Assembly (NCBI RefSeq): GCF_022965805.1
Contig: NC_133117.1
Location: 10,378,183 to 10,442,182 of the forward strand
Length of the DNA stretch: 64,000 nt
Source of the DNA: Primulina eburnea
Lineage: Eukaryota > Streptophyta > Magnoliopsida > Lamiales > Gesneriaceae
Reading direction: 5' to 3'
Part shown: positions 1 through 11,906 of the stretch, one piece after another
How positions within the stretch are numbered: position 1 is the stretch's first letter
Layout of the letters: each line of letters starts with the position of its first letter
The notes under the pieces: model-generated
The model's database searches: none
Seen by the model: the letters and a program-made list of their open reading frames with translations, nothing else
Told to the model about the DNA's origin: nothing
Position numbers and translations under genes: made by a program

Positions 1-949
1 ACGTCAGAACTCAAGTCTGATAGTACCCAACCAATCATGTTAAACGCCTAGCAGCATCGCTTACATGATTCCCTAGGTATCAAATGATAGTGCCTGCAAG
101 AACCATTCAATTATGGTTAGCGTACAGTACGGTCCCTTCAACTCATATATCCCGACCGATTCGACAACCATTGGTTTATCGAGAGTTGTCAATGAATCGA
201 TACTATGTGTCATGTCGTAGTTGCATCGATGGTGTAATCTATGAAACCCCTTTCATAATTACCACCATACTCTGATCAGAGATTTTAACCTACATACACA
301 TGATAACACATAGGATATCTATACCCGAAGGTAAGCGGTGAATCCCCGACTACAATGCATCGACTCCTATATGTTTCGACAGAACACCCAACCTTGCCAC
401 CTGATGACCCCATGAGAGTCGGTAAACAAGTCAAAGGTTAATTCTAGCACATAGAGTTTCAACGTTGTCCCGGGTCATAAGGACTAATGGTGTACAACCA
501 TAAAACAGGACGTTTCCACTCGATAAGTGAGAACAACTTGGAAAGTCCTTTTATGGAGAGTTGTTCAGTGCACTCTACCAGGAGCACCTATCTGCATGCT
601 CGGACATCACAATGTCCCCTACCAATGAAACATGGTACTCACATCGCAGATACTAGTCTCGAACTCTAGCGGCCTATATCCTTCTTAGTGGCGGCTGAAT
701 CGACTAGGAACGGTTTAGAATATACAGTATTCCAAATATGAGTTTCATGATACTCATCATATGAGCATCTCATATTCTTTCTACTATTTGTATATTCAAG
801 GGCTTTATCTATGCAACTAGCATGGGTATACAGATAAAGATGTGCCAAAATAATAATTTCAAATATTATTAAAATAAAGATTGCTTATACATAGAGTTTC
901 ATTGTGAACACTCGTCCAACACTTGGCTCGACGGGCACCTACTTTAACA
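1..949 (-). repeat. 3' LTR of copia element A (partial)
   Basis: This segment matches 7200-8147 with few differences. In element orientation it starts TGTTAAAGTAGG at 949 directly after the polypurine tract, and it continues past the left window edge. About 1.2 kb of the LTR is outside the window. The short ORFs seen here occur in both LTR copies and carry no recognisable protein. Confidence 0.9.
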
Positions 950-3360
950 ATCTCCCACTTGCACCAGAGCCAACTACCCATATGCTTCAAACCTATTGAT
1001 TCGCGATGCATCTTGAATAATGGTCCAGGTAAAGGCTTAGCTAGTGGATCAGCAATATTATCTGCAGAGCCAACTATGTCAATCGACACTTCTTCCTCTT
1101 TCCACAATCTCTCCGAGGATGTGGTACTTTCTCAATACATGTTTGGACTTCTGATGAGACCTTGTCTTCTTTGCTTGAGCTAAAGCTCCCGTGTTGTCAC
1201 ACAACACCGGGACAGGAGCAACTCCATTAGGAATGACGTCCAACTCTTAGACGAAATTCCTTATCCAACAGCCTCCCTTGCTGCATCTGATGCAGCAATG
1301 TATTCGGCCTCTGTGCTGGAATCAGCAGTATTGTCTTGCTTGGAACTCTTCCAAGTGACAGCAGCACCATTGAGCATGAATACAAACCAGAGGTTGACTT
1401 CGAGTCATCGATATCGTTTTGGAAGCTAGAGTCGATATAGCCTTCCAATTTCAGTTCTCCACCCCATAGACCAAGAACAATTTATTGGTCCTTCTCAACT
1501 ACTTGAGCATGTCTTTCACAGCTTTCAGTGTGGAAGACCAGGGTTCGATTAATATCTACTCACTAAACTTAGTGCGAAAGCCACGTCAGGACGTGTAGAT
1601 ATCATCCAATACATGATACTACCAATTGCCGAAGCATACAGAATGCGTGTCATCGCCGCTATCTCTGCATCAGTCTTGGGAGACATTGACTTGGATAGGG
1701 ACACGCCATGACACATTGGTAGATGTCTTCTCTTGGACTCATCCATCGAGAACCGCTTCACGATGGTATCAATGTATGTGGACTGGGTAAGACAAAGCAA
1801 TCTTCTTGATCTATCTCTATAGATCTGTATTCCCAATACAAAAGATGCTTCACCCAAGTCCTGTATCGAGAACTCACTTGCTAACCATATTTTAGTTGAT
1901 TGCAACATTCCTACATCATTCCCAATGAGTAGAATGTCATCAACATAAAACACCAGGAATGTCACAACACTCCCACTGACCTTCTTATACACACAGGGTT
2001 CCACAGGATTCTTATCAAAACCAAACTCCTTGATTGTACTATCGAATCTGAGGTTCCAACTCCTAGATGCCTGTTTTAGACCATAAACAGATATCTGAAG
2101 TTTGCATACCATATGCTCACTTCCGACAGAAGTAAACCCTTCAGGTTTGAGACATGTAAATCTCTTCCTTAATATCCCCATTAAGAAAGGCTGTCTTAAC
2201 ATCCATCCGCCTCTCATAGTCATACCATGCAGCTATGGCTAGCAAAATCCTTATGGACTTGAACATTGCGACTGGGGAAAAGGATTCCTCAAAGTCAACT
2301 CCTTGTCTTTGAGTATATCATTTTGCCACCAATCGCACCTTGAAGGTCAATACCTTCCCATCTGCCCCAAGTTTCCTCTTGTAAATTCATTTACACCCTA
2401 TGGGAACAATTCCCTCAGGTGGATCCATGAGATTCCACACTTGGTTCGAATGCATGGAATTCATCTCAGATTCCATCGCTTCAAGCCACTTGGATGAATC
2501 GACATCAGATAACGCTTCCTTGAAGGTCCTTGGATCACATCCATGGTTAGGCTCATCATGGCCCTCTTCAAGAAGCAGACCATACCTCATAGGTGGTCTC
2601 GAGACTCTCTCGGATCTTCTAGGAGCTTGTATCTCCTCTCTTGGCTCTTCGGGTGTGGGTTCTATAATTGTGGGTGTCTTTCAAACCTCTTCGAGTTCTA
2701 TCATCTCCCCTTTTCTATCCAATAGAAATTCTTTTTCCAAAAAGGTTGCATTCCTAGAAACAAACACCTTTGTTTCTTGGGGATGATAGAAATGATATCC
2801 AACTGAATTCCTTGGATATCCCACAAAGTAACATAAAATGGATCGACTATCCAATTTATCTGCCACTACCTGCTTCACATAAGCAGGGCTCCCCATATTC
2901 TAAGACAAGAATATTTGGGAGGCTTACCTATCCATATCTCATATGGTGTCTGCCTTTGAATGGACATTTAGTGGAATATCTTTCAATTTTAAGTTTTAGA
3001 GATCGTTTTCAAGTTCTCCAGTACCAATTAAACATTCATTCTTGTAAATGTTGCAAACACCTTTGCTAAATAGACAAGAACATCCATCTTTATCACAATA
3101 GAAATGGAAACAATGTTTTTCACCAAAAAGGTACAAACAAAACATCTCTTAAAAATTAACTTAAAATCATTGTTCAACAATAAGTAAACATTTCTTAAGG
3201 TCTTGGCAGCAACTCTTGCTCCATTGCCTATCCTCAATAAGGTCTCACCTTCCCTTAGTCTCCTACTTCTTCCCATCACTTGCAGCACATTACAGAGATG
3301 TGATCCACATCCGGTATCCAATACCCAAGAAGTAGAGTTAATTGAAATGTTTACTTCAAT
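859..3360 (-). pseudogene. Copia pol remnant (protease, integrase C-terminus, RT, RNase H)
   Basis: Reading leftwards: the retropepsin active site appears as DTGCGSHLC near 3300; the integrase C-terminal part (TPYEIW near 2950, CYFVGYPRNSVGYHFY near 2820) follows; RT starts near 2590 (SKWLEAMESEMNSM), with SVYGLKQASRSWN near 2080 and YVDDILLIGND near 1940; RNase H appears as KSTSGLYSC near 1400 and ADPLAKPLPG near 1045. The reading frame runs into the 3' LTR and stops at 859. The pre-integrase HHCC motif and the DDE core are absent: the protease linker joins almost directly to the integrase tail near 2960-3000, a loss of roughly 300 codons. Several frameshifts break the rest. It cannot encode a working polyprotein. 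Confidence 0.88.
950..960 (-). other. Polypurine tract of copia element A
   Basis: On the minus strand the sequence is AAGTGGGAGAT, immediately before the 3' LTR start TGTTAAAG. This is the usual copia plus-strand priming tract and it fixes the LTR boundary at 949. Confidence 0.8.
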
Positions 3361-4221
3361 TTAGAACATACCGTTTCCAGAACTCTTCTGGGCCAGATAT
3401 TCCTTGCAATTTCGCCTCCAATGTCCAGGCTTCTTGCAGTGATGACAAACATCACTAGTCTTGTCAGCCTTCACTGGTGTGGCTGCCACAACGGGATTCC
3501 GAGATTGCCTCATCAAGGGCACGTTCTTCTTGGGGAGTTGGAAAGAACGCTTCTTTCCCTTCCCATGTGGATCAATCTTCGTACCAGATGAAGAACCCAC
3601 ATAAAGAACCAACTTCTCTTTCTTGATGGTTGATTCAAACGTAACAAGCATATTCACCAAATCCTCAAGGGTCGGCTCCATCTTGTTCATGTTGAAGTTC
3701 ACCACAAAAGGATCAAATGAGCTAGGCAATGATAACAGCAACACGTCGGTGGTCAACTCCGAAGGCAAGATCAGATCCATGCCAACGAGCTTTTCCAAGA
3801 GCCCAATCAACTCCAGGCCATGCTCATGGACCGAGGCCCCATCTCGCATGCGCAAAGTGATCAGCTCCTTGACGGTAGCATGCCTAAGAGGCCGTGTTTG
3901 CTCACCAAAGAGTTCCTTGAGATGCAAATGAATGTCAGCAGCACACTTTGCATCCTCAAAACGCCTCTGCAGCTCATCATTCATAGAAGTCAGCATATAA
4001 CACCTGGCTATCAAGTCATGGTCACACCATTCCTTGTAAGCCTGCAATTCCTCAGGAGTGCAGTCAGTCGGAGCCTCAACAGGGGGCGACTCAGTCAGTG
4101 TATATGCTACCCTTTCCGAATTCAAGACGATTTTCAGGTTTCTTAGCCAAGTGAGGTAATTAGGTCCAGTTAATATGTGTTTGTCGAGTATTGCAGATAT
4201 CGGATTGCGAATCGAAGACAT
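3361..4221 (-). pseudogene. Copia gag (nearly intact ORF of a decayed element)
   Basis: About 286 codons from the ATG at 4221 (MSSIRNPISAILD). A TTG six bases upstream is also open, but the ATG is the likelier start. The N-terminal half is the copia gag fold (LTGPNYLTWLRNLKIVL, then a helical UBN2-type region with RRFEDAKCAADIHLHLKELF). Near the C-terminus is a CCHC zinc knuckle, CHHCKKPGHWRRNC (C-x2-C-x4-H-x4-C), which binds genomic RNA in the virus-like particle. The ORF ends at 3361 and the protease follows in a nearby frame. The ORF is open throughout, but it belongs to an element whose pol is dead, so I list it as part of a decayed locus. Confidence 0.85.
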
Positions 4222-4414
4222 TGTCAATTTGTACTGAAAAGTAAAAACAGATAAATGTTGATGACTATTTTAAAATATTTACTAAGATATGAAGTTTGGA
4301 CTTTTACTTCTTAAATATTTGCTCCCACTGTTTTGACATCTTTCACTACCCTCTAGTGAAAACGGGAAACAACTTTCCTCAGTAGGTACGTAAGGTCCAA
4401 TTAGCGAATTATGA

Positions 4415-4696
4415 TCCCGAATAATATCAGCCAATCACAATTCCTAAAAGGTAGTTTCCAATTGCATCACAATGCAACCCTCTACGTAAACTTTTGTCTC
4501 ACGTTTGATTAGGACCCAATAATATGACGTCGTTCATCTTCACGTGTCAAGCCTTACCCATCGATATTGAACCTTAATGGACGGTCGCCATGAGTTCCCC
4601 CAATAATATGAGCTCATGGGAGTTCCACGTAGTTCACATCCCCATGTCAATGGATGTCACAGCTTTCCGGCACCCAAGCCTCCCCCAATAATATGA
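4415..4696 (-). repeat. Four spaced copies of CCCAATAATATGA in the element A leader
   Basis: The motif (C)CCMAATAATATGA occurs at about 4415 (degenerate), 4514, 4597 and 4682, spaced roughly 100, 82 and 85 bases. Each is followed by a CG- or CT-rich tail. They lie in the long untranslated leader between the primer site and gag. The sequence shows a regular spaced repeat; its role is unknown. Confidence 0.6.
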
Positions 4697-5784
4697 GCCG
4701 AGCCTCGAGTACGGGTAGCGTTCATCATGCACCTATTGTCGATGGAAGACATGGAAATTATAAACAAATTTATAATTTCCCTTTTCGGGCTTGATATTAA
4801 TTTTGAATCTTATTCAAAATGAGGGTTTTTTAATTTTGAAAGGTCTCATCATTAATTTTATTTTAAAAGCTCGCCATGTTTGATCGTATGTTTGCCGGAT
4901 TCATGCAACTTTGTTATTATCATAATAATAACGCACATACTCATTATTTATAACATATCATGCATGTATTATAAACAGTAAACAAACAAGGATGATCAAT
5001 CGCCCCAAAACTAACGGACCGTGTGAGCTAAACACGGGCCTAGGTCCAATCCTAGGGAAATGCACGGGATGCAAATGCAACTATTACATAAGCTTCTAAT
5101 ATTTACATGTCTTCGATCTTCATAATCATCATGGCCACCATCTTCCAATCTTGATCATCCACTATACTAATATTTACAAATAAATATCCATGGCAAATAG
5201 GGATACATCTCATGGGGTGGGAACGGGCCATAAACCAAGCCCACTTTATAAATTGATAATTATTACAATCATTCAACACAAAATATCCTAGCATACACCT
5301 AGCAAATTGGGCTTGGGCTTTTGATCATCCTTCATGCACATTATCACATATCATACACCATCAATTAATTATCACAATAATTAATTGATCCAATATTATA
5401 TATCTTGATCCAATCACTAACCGCCACGATTATAAACTAAATTAACAAAGTATACAAACACCTTTGTCTACTTTCAAATTAATTTATTTATAACCGAATT
5501 TCTTGTAAATCACCATTTACTATAAATATTTAAAGTCCAACTTAAAATATTTATTTCATGAGAAAATGTTTGCAACTTTTGTAATTTTAAACTTAAGGGC
5601 CCAAAGACTCATTTTTCACCAAAATCATTTTGGCCCATTTAAAATTCACAAATATGTTAGCCATTCAATGGCCCAACAACTCAAGGCCCATGACACTTTG
5701 ATATTCCAAAACACTTTTGGAAACCCTAGTCGTCATCGCCGTCGCCGGATTCCGGCAACAAATTTTTTTTATTATTATTAAAAA

Positions 5785-5892
5785 TAGGGGGGCTGTTCGG
5801 GCAGCCCAAGGGGCTGCCCTTGCTGCCCGTTTCGGGCAGCCCAAGATGCCCGAAATGGGCAGCAATTTCTGCCCAAAAGCCGCCCCAAATCC
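5785..5892 (-). other. GC-rich GGGCAGC/GCTGCCC palindrome cluster in the leader (possible packaging structure)
   Basis: Within about 105 bases the words GGGCAGC and GCTGCCC alternate in direct and inverted orientation (near 5800, 5812, 5820, 5834 and 5858), ending in GCCGCCCC. Surrounding DNA is AT-rich, so this is a sharp local GC island that can fold into stacked stems. It begins about 90 bases inside the transcript from the primer site, where retroelement packaging and dimerisation signals usually lie. The function is inferred from position and foldability only. Confidence 0.45.
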
Positions 5893-5983
5893 GGCCTTGA
5901 ATCGTTGCAAAACTTCACCTCATGCGGTTAGAAATCGATCTCAACATAATATCTTGTAATTGCTACACAAAATCGTAACCATA

Positions 5984-5995
5984 GCTCGGATACCA
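5984..5995 (-). other. Primer-binding site, initiator Met-tRNA type
   Basis: On the minus strand the sequence is TGGTATCCGAGC, one base off the standard TGGTATCAGAGC. It lies two bases inside the 5' LTR end at 5998, which fixes that boundary and the element's orientation. Confidence 0.8.
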
Positions 5996-5997
5996 CT

Positions 5998-8147
5998 TGA
6001 AAGGGGATCGGTTACGGTGACCGGAAGCGCAACGAAAGTCAAAAATTTTGGATTTATTGCAAGAATTTTCGGCCACCATGACTTTGTGTGTAGCAAATAC
6101 AATAAAACACAAAAATGACATTCATAGTGTGTTTAAAAATTTACCTATCAACCTCTTGAGGTTGATGATGGCTCCAACCAAGTTGTAAACAACTTGACTC
6201 TTCAAGGATGACAAATCTACAAGCTTCCTTTGAGCACTCCTTGCCCAACTATTAAGCCCACCACCAACTAGGTAGATCCCCTCATATTTTGCACTAGAAA
6301 AATATGAGGATTTTTCAAAGAGGAGTGAAGTGTTTCCTCAACAAATTGAAGAACAAAATTTTAGAGAAAAAATGGGAGAGGAGAGAATGAATTTTTTCGT
6401 GCATCTCATGGTCAAGGAGAAAAGTTGGAGCATTTTCTTGGTTGTAGAAAAAGTTGTGTCCAACTTTTGCATGCCATGCCTTGGAGACACAAAAAGTAGT
6501 CTCCCAACCCTTCACCTCCCATGCATGATATATTATATGGTTTTTTAACAAATTAAAAACCATGGACTAAATTTAATTATCTCAAACATATTTGAGACTA
6601 ATTAAACATTACTTGAATTTACCCAAGTCCCACTAGTTAAATAATTAATTTATATTGAGCTCTACAACACTCAATATAATTTAATTAATTCAACACTTGA
6701 ATTAATTTAATTATTTGGACTCTACTAGGTCCACTAGTGTTTAATTAATTCAACACTTGAATTAATTTAATTTAGTCCATAATAATGTTTATGAAAATCA
6801 CAATTTTCAAATACATTATTCACTTGTCCAAATTTTAATTTAGGAACACATTCATAAATTAAAATTTACATTTCTTTCATAGAAGTCATACTTCTATTTT
6901 TCTTTACGCTTATAAACTCATTTATAAGCCGCTCAACACATTGAACTATTTTTCTCCTTTATAGAAGTCATACTTCTAATTTTCCCTACGCTTATAAACT
7001 CCTTTATAAGCCGTTCAACACATTGAACTATTTTTACTTCTCAACGGGATCTAGAAAGCTAGTTATTGTGTGACCCTCAATGGTTCATTGATACAACTAG
7101 CCGTGGGTTCACATCTCCATGTGATTCGGACTAAACATGTCCTTATATGAGCATACCCCAATTGCTCCATTCTTACTTATCAACACATTGATAACAAGAA
7201 CGTCAGAACTCAAGTCTGATAGTACCCAACCAATCATGTTAAACGCCTAGCAGCATCGCTTACATGATTCCCTAGGTATCAAATGATAGTGCCTGCAAGA
7301 ACCATTCAATTATGGTTAGCGTACAGTACGGTCCCTTCAACTCATATATCCCGACCGATTCGACAACCATTGGTTTATCGAGAGTTGTCAATGAATCGTA
7401 CTATGTGTCATGTCGTAGTTGCATCGATGGTGTAATATATGAAACCCCTTTCATAATTACCACCATACTCTGATCAGATATTTCAACCTACATACACATG
7501 ATAACACATAGGATATCCATACCCGAAGGTAAGCGGTGAATCCCCGACTACAATGCATCGACTCCTATATGTTTCGACAGAACACCCAACCTTGCCACCT
7601 GATGACCCCATGAGAGTCGGTAAACAAGTCAAAGTGTAATTCTAGCACATAGAGTTTCAACGTTGTCCCGGGTCATAAGGACTAATGGTGTACAACCATA
7701 AAACAGGACGTTTCCACTCGATAAGTGAGAACCACTTGGAAAGTCCTTTTATGGAGGGTTGTTCTATGCACTCTACCAGGAGCACCAATCTGCATGCTCG
7801 GACATCACAATGTCCCCTACCAATGAAACATGGTACTCACATCGCAGATACTAGTCTCGAACTCTAGCTGCCTATATCCTTCTTAGTGGCGGCTGAATCG
7901 ACTAGGAACGGTTTAGAATATACAGTATTCCAAATATGAGTTTCATGATACTCATCATATGAGCATCTCATATTCTTTCTACTATTTGTATATTCAAGGG
8001 CTTTATCTATGCAACTAACATGTGTATACAGATAAAGATGTGCCAAAATAATAATTTCAAATATTATTAAAATAAAGATTGCTTATACATAGAGTTTCAT
8101 TGTGAACACTCGACCAACACTTGGCTCGACAGACACCTACTCTAACA
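5998..8147 (-). repeat. 5' LTR of copia element A, 2150 bp
   Basis: In element orientation it runs from TGTTAGAGTAGG (at 8147) to CCGATCCCCTTTCA (at 5998), with TG...CA ends, and its start-proximal 948 bases match 1-949. At 2.15 kb it is unusually long for copia. It contains an 82-bp tandem duplication (6879-7034) and a doubled AATTAATTCAACACTTGAATT block near 6686 and 6741. The part 7040-8147 is shared with the LTR relics at 9027-10990 and 62649-63978. Confidence 0.88.
6879..7034. repeat. 82-bp tandem duplication inside the LTR
   Basis: Two adjacent copies of a unit that begins ATAGAAGTCATACTTCTA (itself nearly palindromic) and ends CACATTGAACTATTTTT, at 6879-6960 and 6961-7034. Confidence 0.8.
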
Positions 8148-9026
8148 GATGCTATAACCAAGCAAATGAATATGGATAAGTTTGAGTAGTATTGATCCTC
8201 AAATGGCCCAGAGGAAATGTAAGCAACATGAATGTCCAGATTGAAAAGATGTGTGGAGATGAAGGATATGTGAAGATATGTTTGATTCTAAAAAAATCTC
8301 CAAGTGATGAAAGTAGGAAATTTGTGAAAATCTGAAATTCATTAAATACATTTCATATACATCATTTAAAATGGTTGGTGGTGTGAACATGTAAATGTTG
8401 TAGAAATTTCATATGCAATTCAATGTTCACACCTTGAAGTTCGATTATAAATAGAGGCACATTCGATCATTTCATTTTTCGTTTTTTCTCTCATCTCATA
8501 GCATTTGAGTTCTTAATTCTATAATATTTGTGATATGATTGTTTTTTGTATTAACAGAGTGTGTGTTCTCTTTGAAAATACAGTGAGTAATTGTACACCA
8601 TAAAATATTATAGTTGAATTCTTTTCATCTTTCTCATGATATTTACCCTTATGATTTTTAGGGCTTTTTCACGTAAATCTCGGTGTCAAGTTTTATACTT
8701 TATTTTCATATTTTTATTTCAAGATGAAGTACCTGAGACCAACACAAGAATTTATTTTATTAACGAAACTATCCAATTTGACAACAAAGTAATCCATTCA
8801 TATATTTTTTAAAAAAAAACTACAAGAGACTTTGTATTTTCTAAGTAGCTATTGAATGTCTTATAAAATATTAAAAAAATGTAGAAAGAAATTTTTAAAA
8901 ATTATCATTTATTGGACATAATTCAAAACAAACATAATGAAAGTTTTCGGACAAAAAATTCATTGAGGAATTCTCCATATCAAATTTTAATAATTAAAAA
9001 AATTATGATGTTTAATCACTGTTTAT
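8148..9026. other. AT-rich noncoding stretch, possibly an old LTR piece
   Basis: No coding region is recognisable. A TATA-like ATTATAAATAGAGGC at about 8450, followed by a T/C-rich leader and GTGTGTTCTCTTTGA near 8560, resembles the promoter-to-R part of a plant copia LTR, but no ends or partner copy are visible. The rest is AT-rich filler. Confidence 0.3.
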
Positions 9027-10990
9027 TGTGAATCATGCTTACACTAGAAATCGCAAGCGATTTTTGCGTTGAGACTTTAGCCTCCGAATTTCCAAAATTC
9101 GGAGTCAGTGCAGCGTCAGAGGGACACAACGGCGGAAGGAAGCTAATGGCTGAAATTTCTTCCCAAAAAATTGTGATGGCCGAAAGTTGGAATGAGGGAA
9201 GGAAGATTGTTATGTGAAGTTTTTACAAAATTATGTTATATCATGCCCATTAATGGTGTATTTATAGAGTGTGACTCCTGATCTCATCAGGAGTTCCTCT
9301 CCCACAAGGATTCCTAATCCTTGTCCCACCAAACTCTATTATTTCATTATATTTAATTCTCATATTATTATCATATCATGTAATTGTCAACTTTGGATAA
9401 TGCATGATATATTAATAATACATATACACACACACACATTTTATATCTTCATATAAAGTATGTGTGTGTATAAACATTAGTACATTATACATAAACATAT
9501 TAATTAAATTAAATAATCATTATTTAATTTATTTAATTAACTCACTAGTCAATTAATTTTAGATCCCTCTAAAACGTTTTATGAGAATTTGTATATTTTT
9601 GGAGTCACCATTACTAGTACTAGCATTTAATTAGTAAATTCCAAATTCACTAAATAAATGATTTCGAACTCATTATAACCTCGATCGACGATCCAAGAGC
9701 GTCGATGTATCAAGGATACATGTATTATTCATCTAATGAAAATTGAAATTTTTGAAGATCAAAATTTTCACTTACCCTATTGAGCAGTTGCAATTTTATT
9801 GACATCCTTCACTAAAGCTGGCAATTTCACTCTCCTTCCTTAATAGCAACTAATTTAACTTAATTTTTTTTACATTATATGGAATCAGCTTCTAAACTCT
9901 TTTATAAGTATCATGTTTGATTTCCATCAAACAATAGTGGCAAAATTCAACTCCTTGAACTTTGACTTTTCCAACGGGAACACAGAATATGATACTTGTG
10001 TGACCCTCAATGGTTCAGGGATATAGCTAGTCGTGGGTTCACATCTCCATGTGATTCAGAATAACATTTATTTTTATTCGGGCTTACCTTAGTTAGCCCC
10101 ATTCATTTCATCAACTTCTTGATCAAGAATGTCAGAACTAATTTCTAATTGCACCCATCGGATCATGATAAGAGCGTCTAGTAGCATCACCTCATGATCC
10201 CATACGTATCACTGATACTTCCTGTAAGAACCTTAAGTCATGGTTAGTTGTACCTTCAACTCAAATATCCCGATCGAATCTACAACCATTTGTATATCGA
10301 GAGTTGCATATGAATTCGACAACAATGTAATTTATCTTTGAATAATAGTGTCATGGTATATGCGACTGAGGAAACACCTTTCCAAACTGGACATATCTTA
10401 CTGACTAGAGATTTCTTGCACTATTAACTCATCAGACCTCATAGGACATATTTAACCCAAGGCAAACGATGAATCCCCGAATACAATGCATTTGCTCCTA
10501 TGTATTTCAAAACTACATCCAACCTCGTCACCTGATGACCCTCAATAGAGTTGGTAAACATATCAAAGTGCATGCTAGTACGTATAGCCCCTACATTGTC
10601 TCGCGTCAAAGGACTAATGGTGTACAACCCATCTGTATGAATGTACATCTCCATATCCTTGTCAATGAAATATGGCGTTTACATCACAGATGCTAGTCTC
10701 AAACTCAAGCGATCTTTATCCTTATTTTAGGCTGTTGATTCGAATAGGAACACATTTAGAATATACTGTACGATTTCTAATGAGTTCATTATCTTGCATT
10801 AAGAGACAGATCTCATGTTACCAATTGTATATTCGATGACTTTATTTATACAGCTTACGTAGGTATACAGATAAAATATAATGTCATAATTGAATAAAAT
10901 CGTAAAATATTATTAAAATAAAAATTATTTTACATTAGAATCAATAAAATCAGAAGTCATGAGTTGATTTGATGGACACTTATTCTAGAG
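9027..10990 (-). repeat. Diverged LTR relic related to the LTRs at 5998 and 62649
   Basis: The stretch shares a colinear core with the other two LTRs: TGTGACCCTCAATGGTTCA at about 10000, CATCTCCATGTGATTC at about 10045, then the CTGATGACC and GACTAATGGTGTACAACC blocks near 10530-10630, and a diverged outer end near 10981 (TATTCTAGAG where TATTCTAACA is expected). The left end is placed at TGTGAATCATG (9027) by its TG and is uncertain. No internal region or primer site adjoins it and no 5-bp duplication was found. It is probably an old solo LTR on the minus strand. Confidence 0.55.
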
Positions 10991-11433
10991 TTCTGAGTAT
11001 GTATTAAAAGCACCAATATGCATAGTAAAATTTTTGGGTCTTCTTTTAGGTATGGGCCCTAAGTAAACCGATTCATGAGACTTACATCAGGTACGAGCCG
11101 ACTCAAGGGAAAAAATGCATATTTTTCAAAACTTAGTTCATAGAAACATATCAATAAAAAAACAAGAAAAATAGTTACTAAATGTAGTATTAAATGTAAA
11201 AATTGAAATATAATTTTTGGAGAAACCAAAAAGAAGACTATATATTATAAAATATGCTTTATTACCCATAAGTTTCGACTTTATTTTTTTTTATTATATA
11301 TAATTTTTTTTCTTTTTAAAATAATTATTATTATATATGTGTGTGTATTATTTAATTCTGATATTGTGAAGATTTTTTTTTTTATCTCACTCCAGCAACG
11401 AAAAGAGGACAACATGCAAATTTTTAATACAAA

Positions 11434-11588
11434 AATTTGTGTGAAACGGTCTCACGGGTCGTATTTTTAGACGAATCTCTTATTTGTGTAATTCATGAAA
11501 AATTATTACTTTTTATTGTGAATATCGATAGGATTGATCTGTCTCATAGATTAGAATCCGTGAAACAATCTCACGTAATACCCACTTA
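11434..11588 (+). mobile_element. MITE, GTGAGAC family, copy 1
   Basis: It starts AAAAATTTGTGTGAAACGG and contains TCTCACGGGTCGTATTT, ATTACTTTTTATTGTGAAT and, at the far end, CGTGAAACAATCTCACG. The ends are imperfect inverted repeats built on GTGAGACGGTCTCAC. Two more copies lie at 59698-59880 and 61268-61395 on the opposite strand. No ORF is present. This copy is 250-320 bases upstream of the PPR start codon. Confidence 0.75.
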
Positions 11589-11906
11589 ATTTTTAAATAT
11601 CTGACATATAGATAAGAGTGAGTTATTCTAAAACTTCAAAAATAATTATGAATAAAATCTGACGTTAGATATATGGATATGTATCTCTCTCTCTGTCGTC
11701 TCCATTAATGGAAGATGGACGCATCCATTCTTCACCGGCGATGTCCTCAGTCCCCGGGTTATTTACTCACACGATCCTTCCAAACTTTTCTTCTGTATTT
11801 GTTTACGAGTTTGCATTTTTTCTTACTGTGATGAAACTCATTGCCAAACAATTGAAGTGTTTTTTTGTGGGAAAAAGATATTTAATCAACTTTCAAGTAT
11901 CTGCAT

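Larger units (their letters stand above)
1..8147 (-). mobile_element. Ty1/copia LTR retrotransposon A, decayed, left LTR cut by window edge
   Basis: The bases from 1 to 949 repeat almost exactly at 7200-8147, which marks a pair of LTRs. Element order on the minus strand is 5' LTR (5998-8147), primer site (5984-5995), a 1.8 kb leader, gag, protease, integrase C-terminus, RT, RNase H, polypurine tract (950-960) and 3' LTR (1-949, the rest lies outside). Protease-integrase-RT-RNase H is the copia domain order. The RT box reads YVDDILLIGND, which suggests a Tork/Angela-type lineage, but I am not sure of that. The internal region is only about 5.05 kb because the zinc-binding pre-integrase domain and the integrase catalytic core are missing. 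The element is therefore non-autonomous. The left target duplication cannot be checked; the right flank starts GATGC. Confidence 0.9.
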
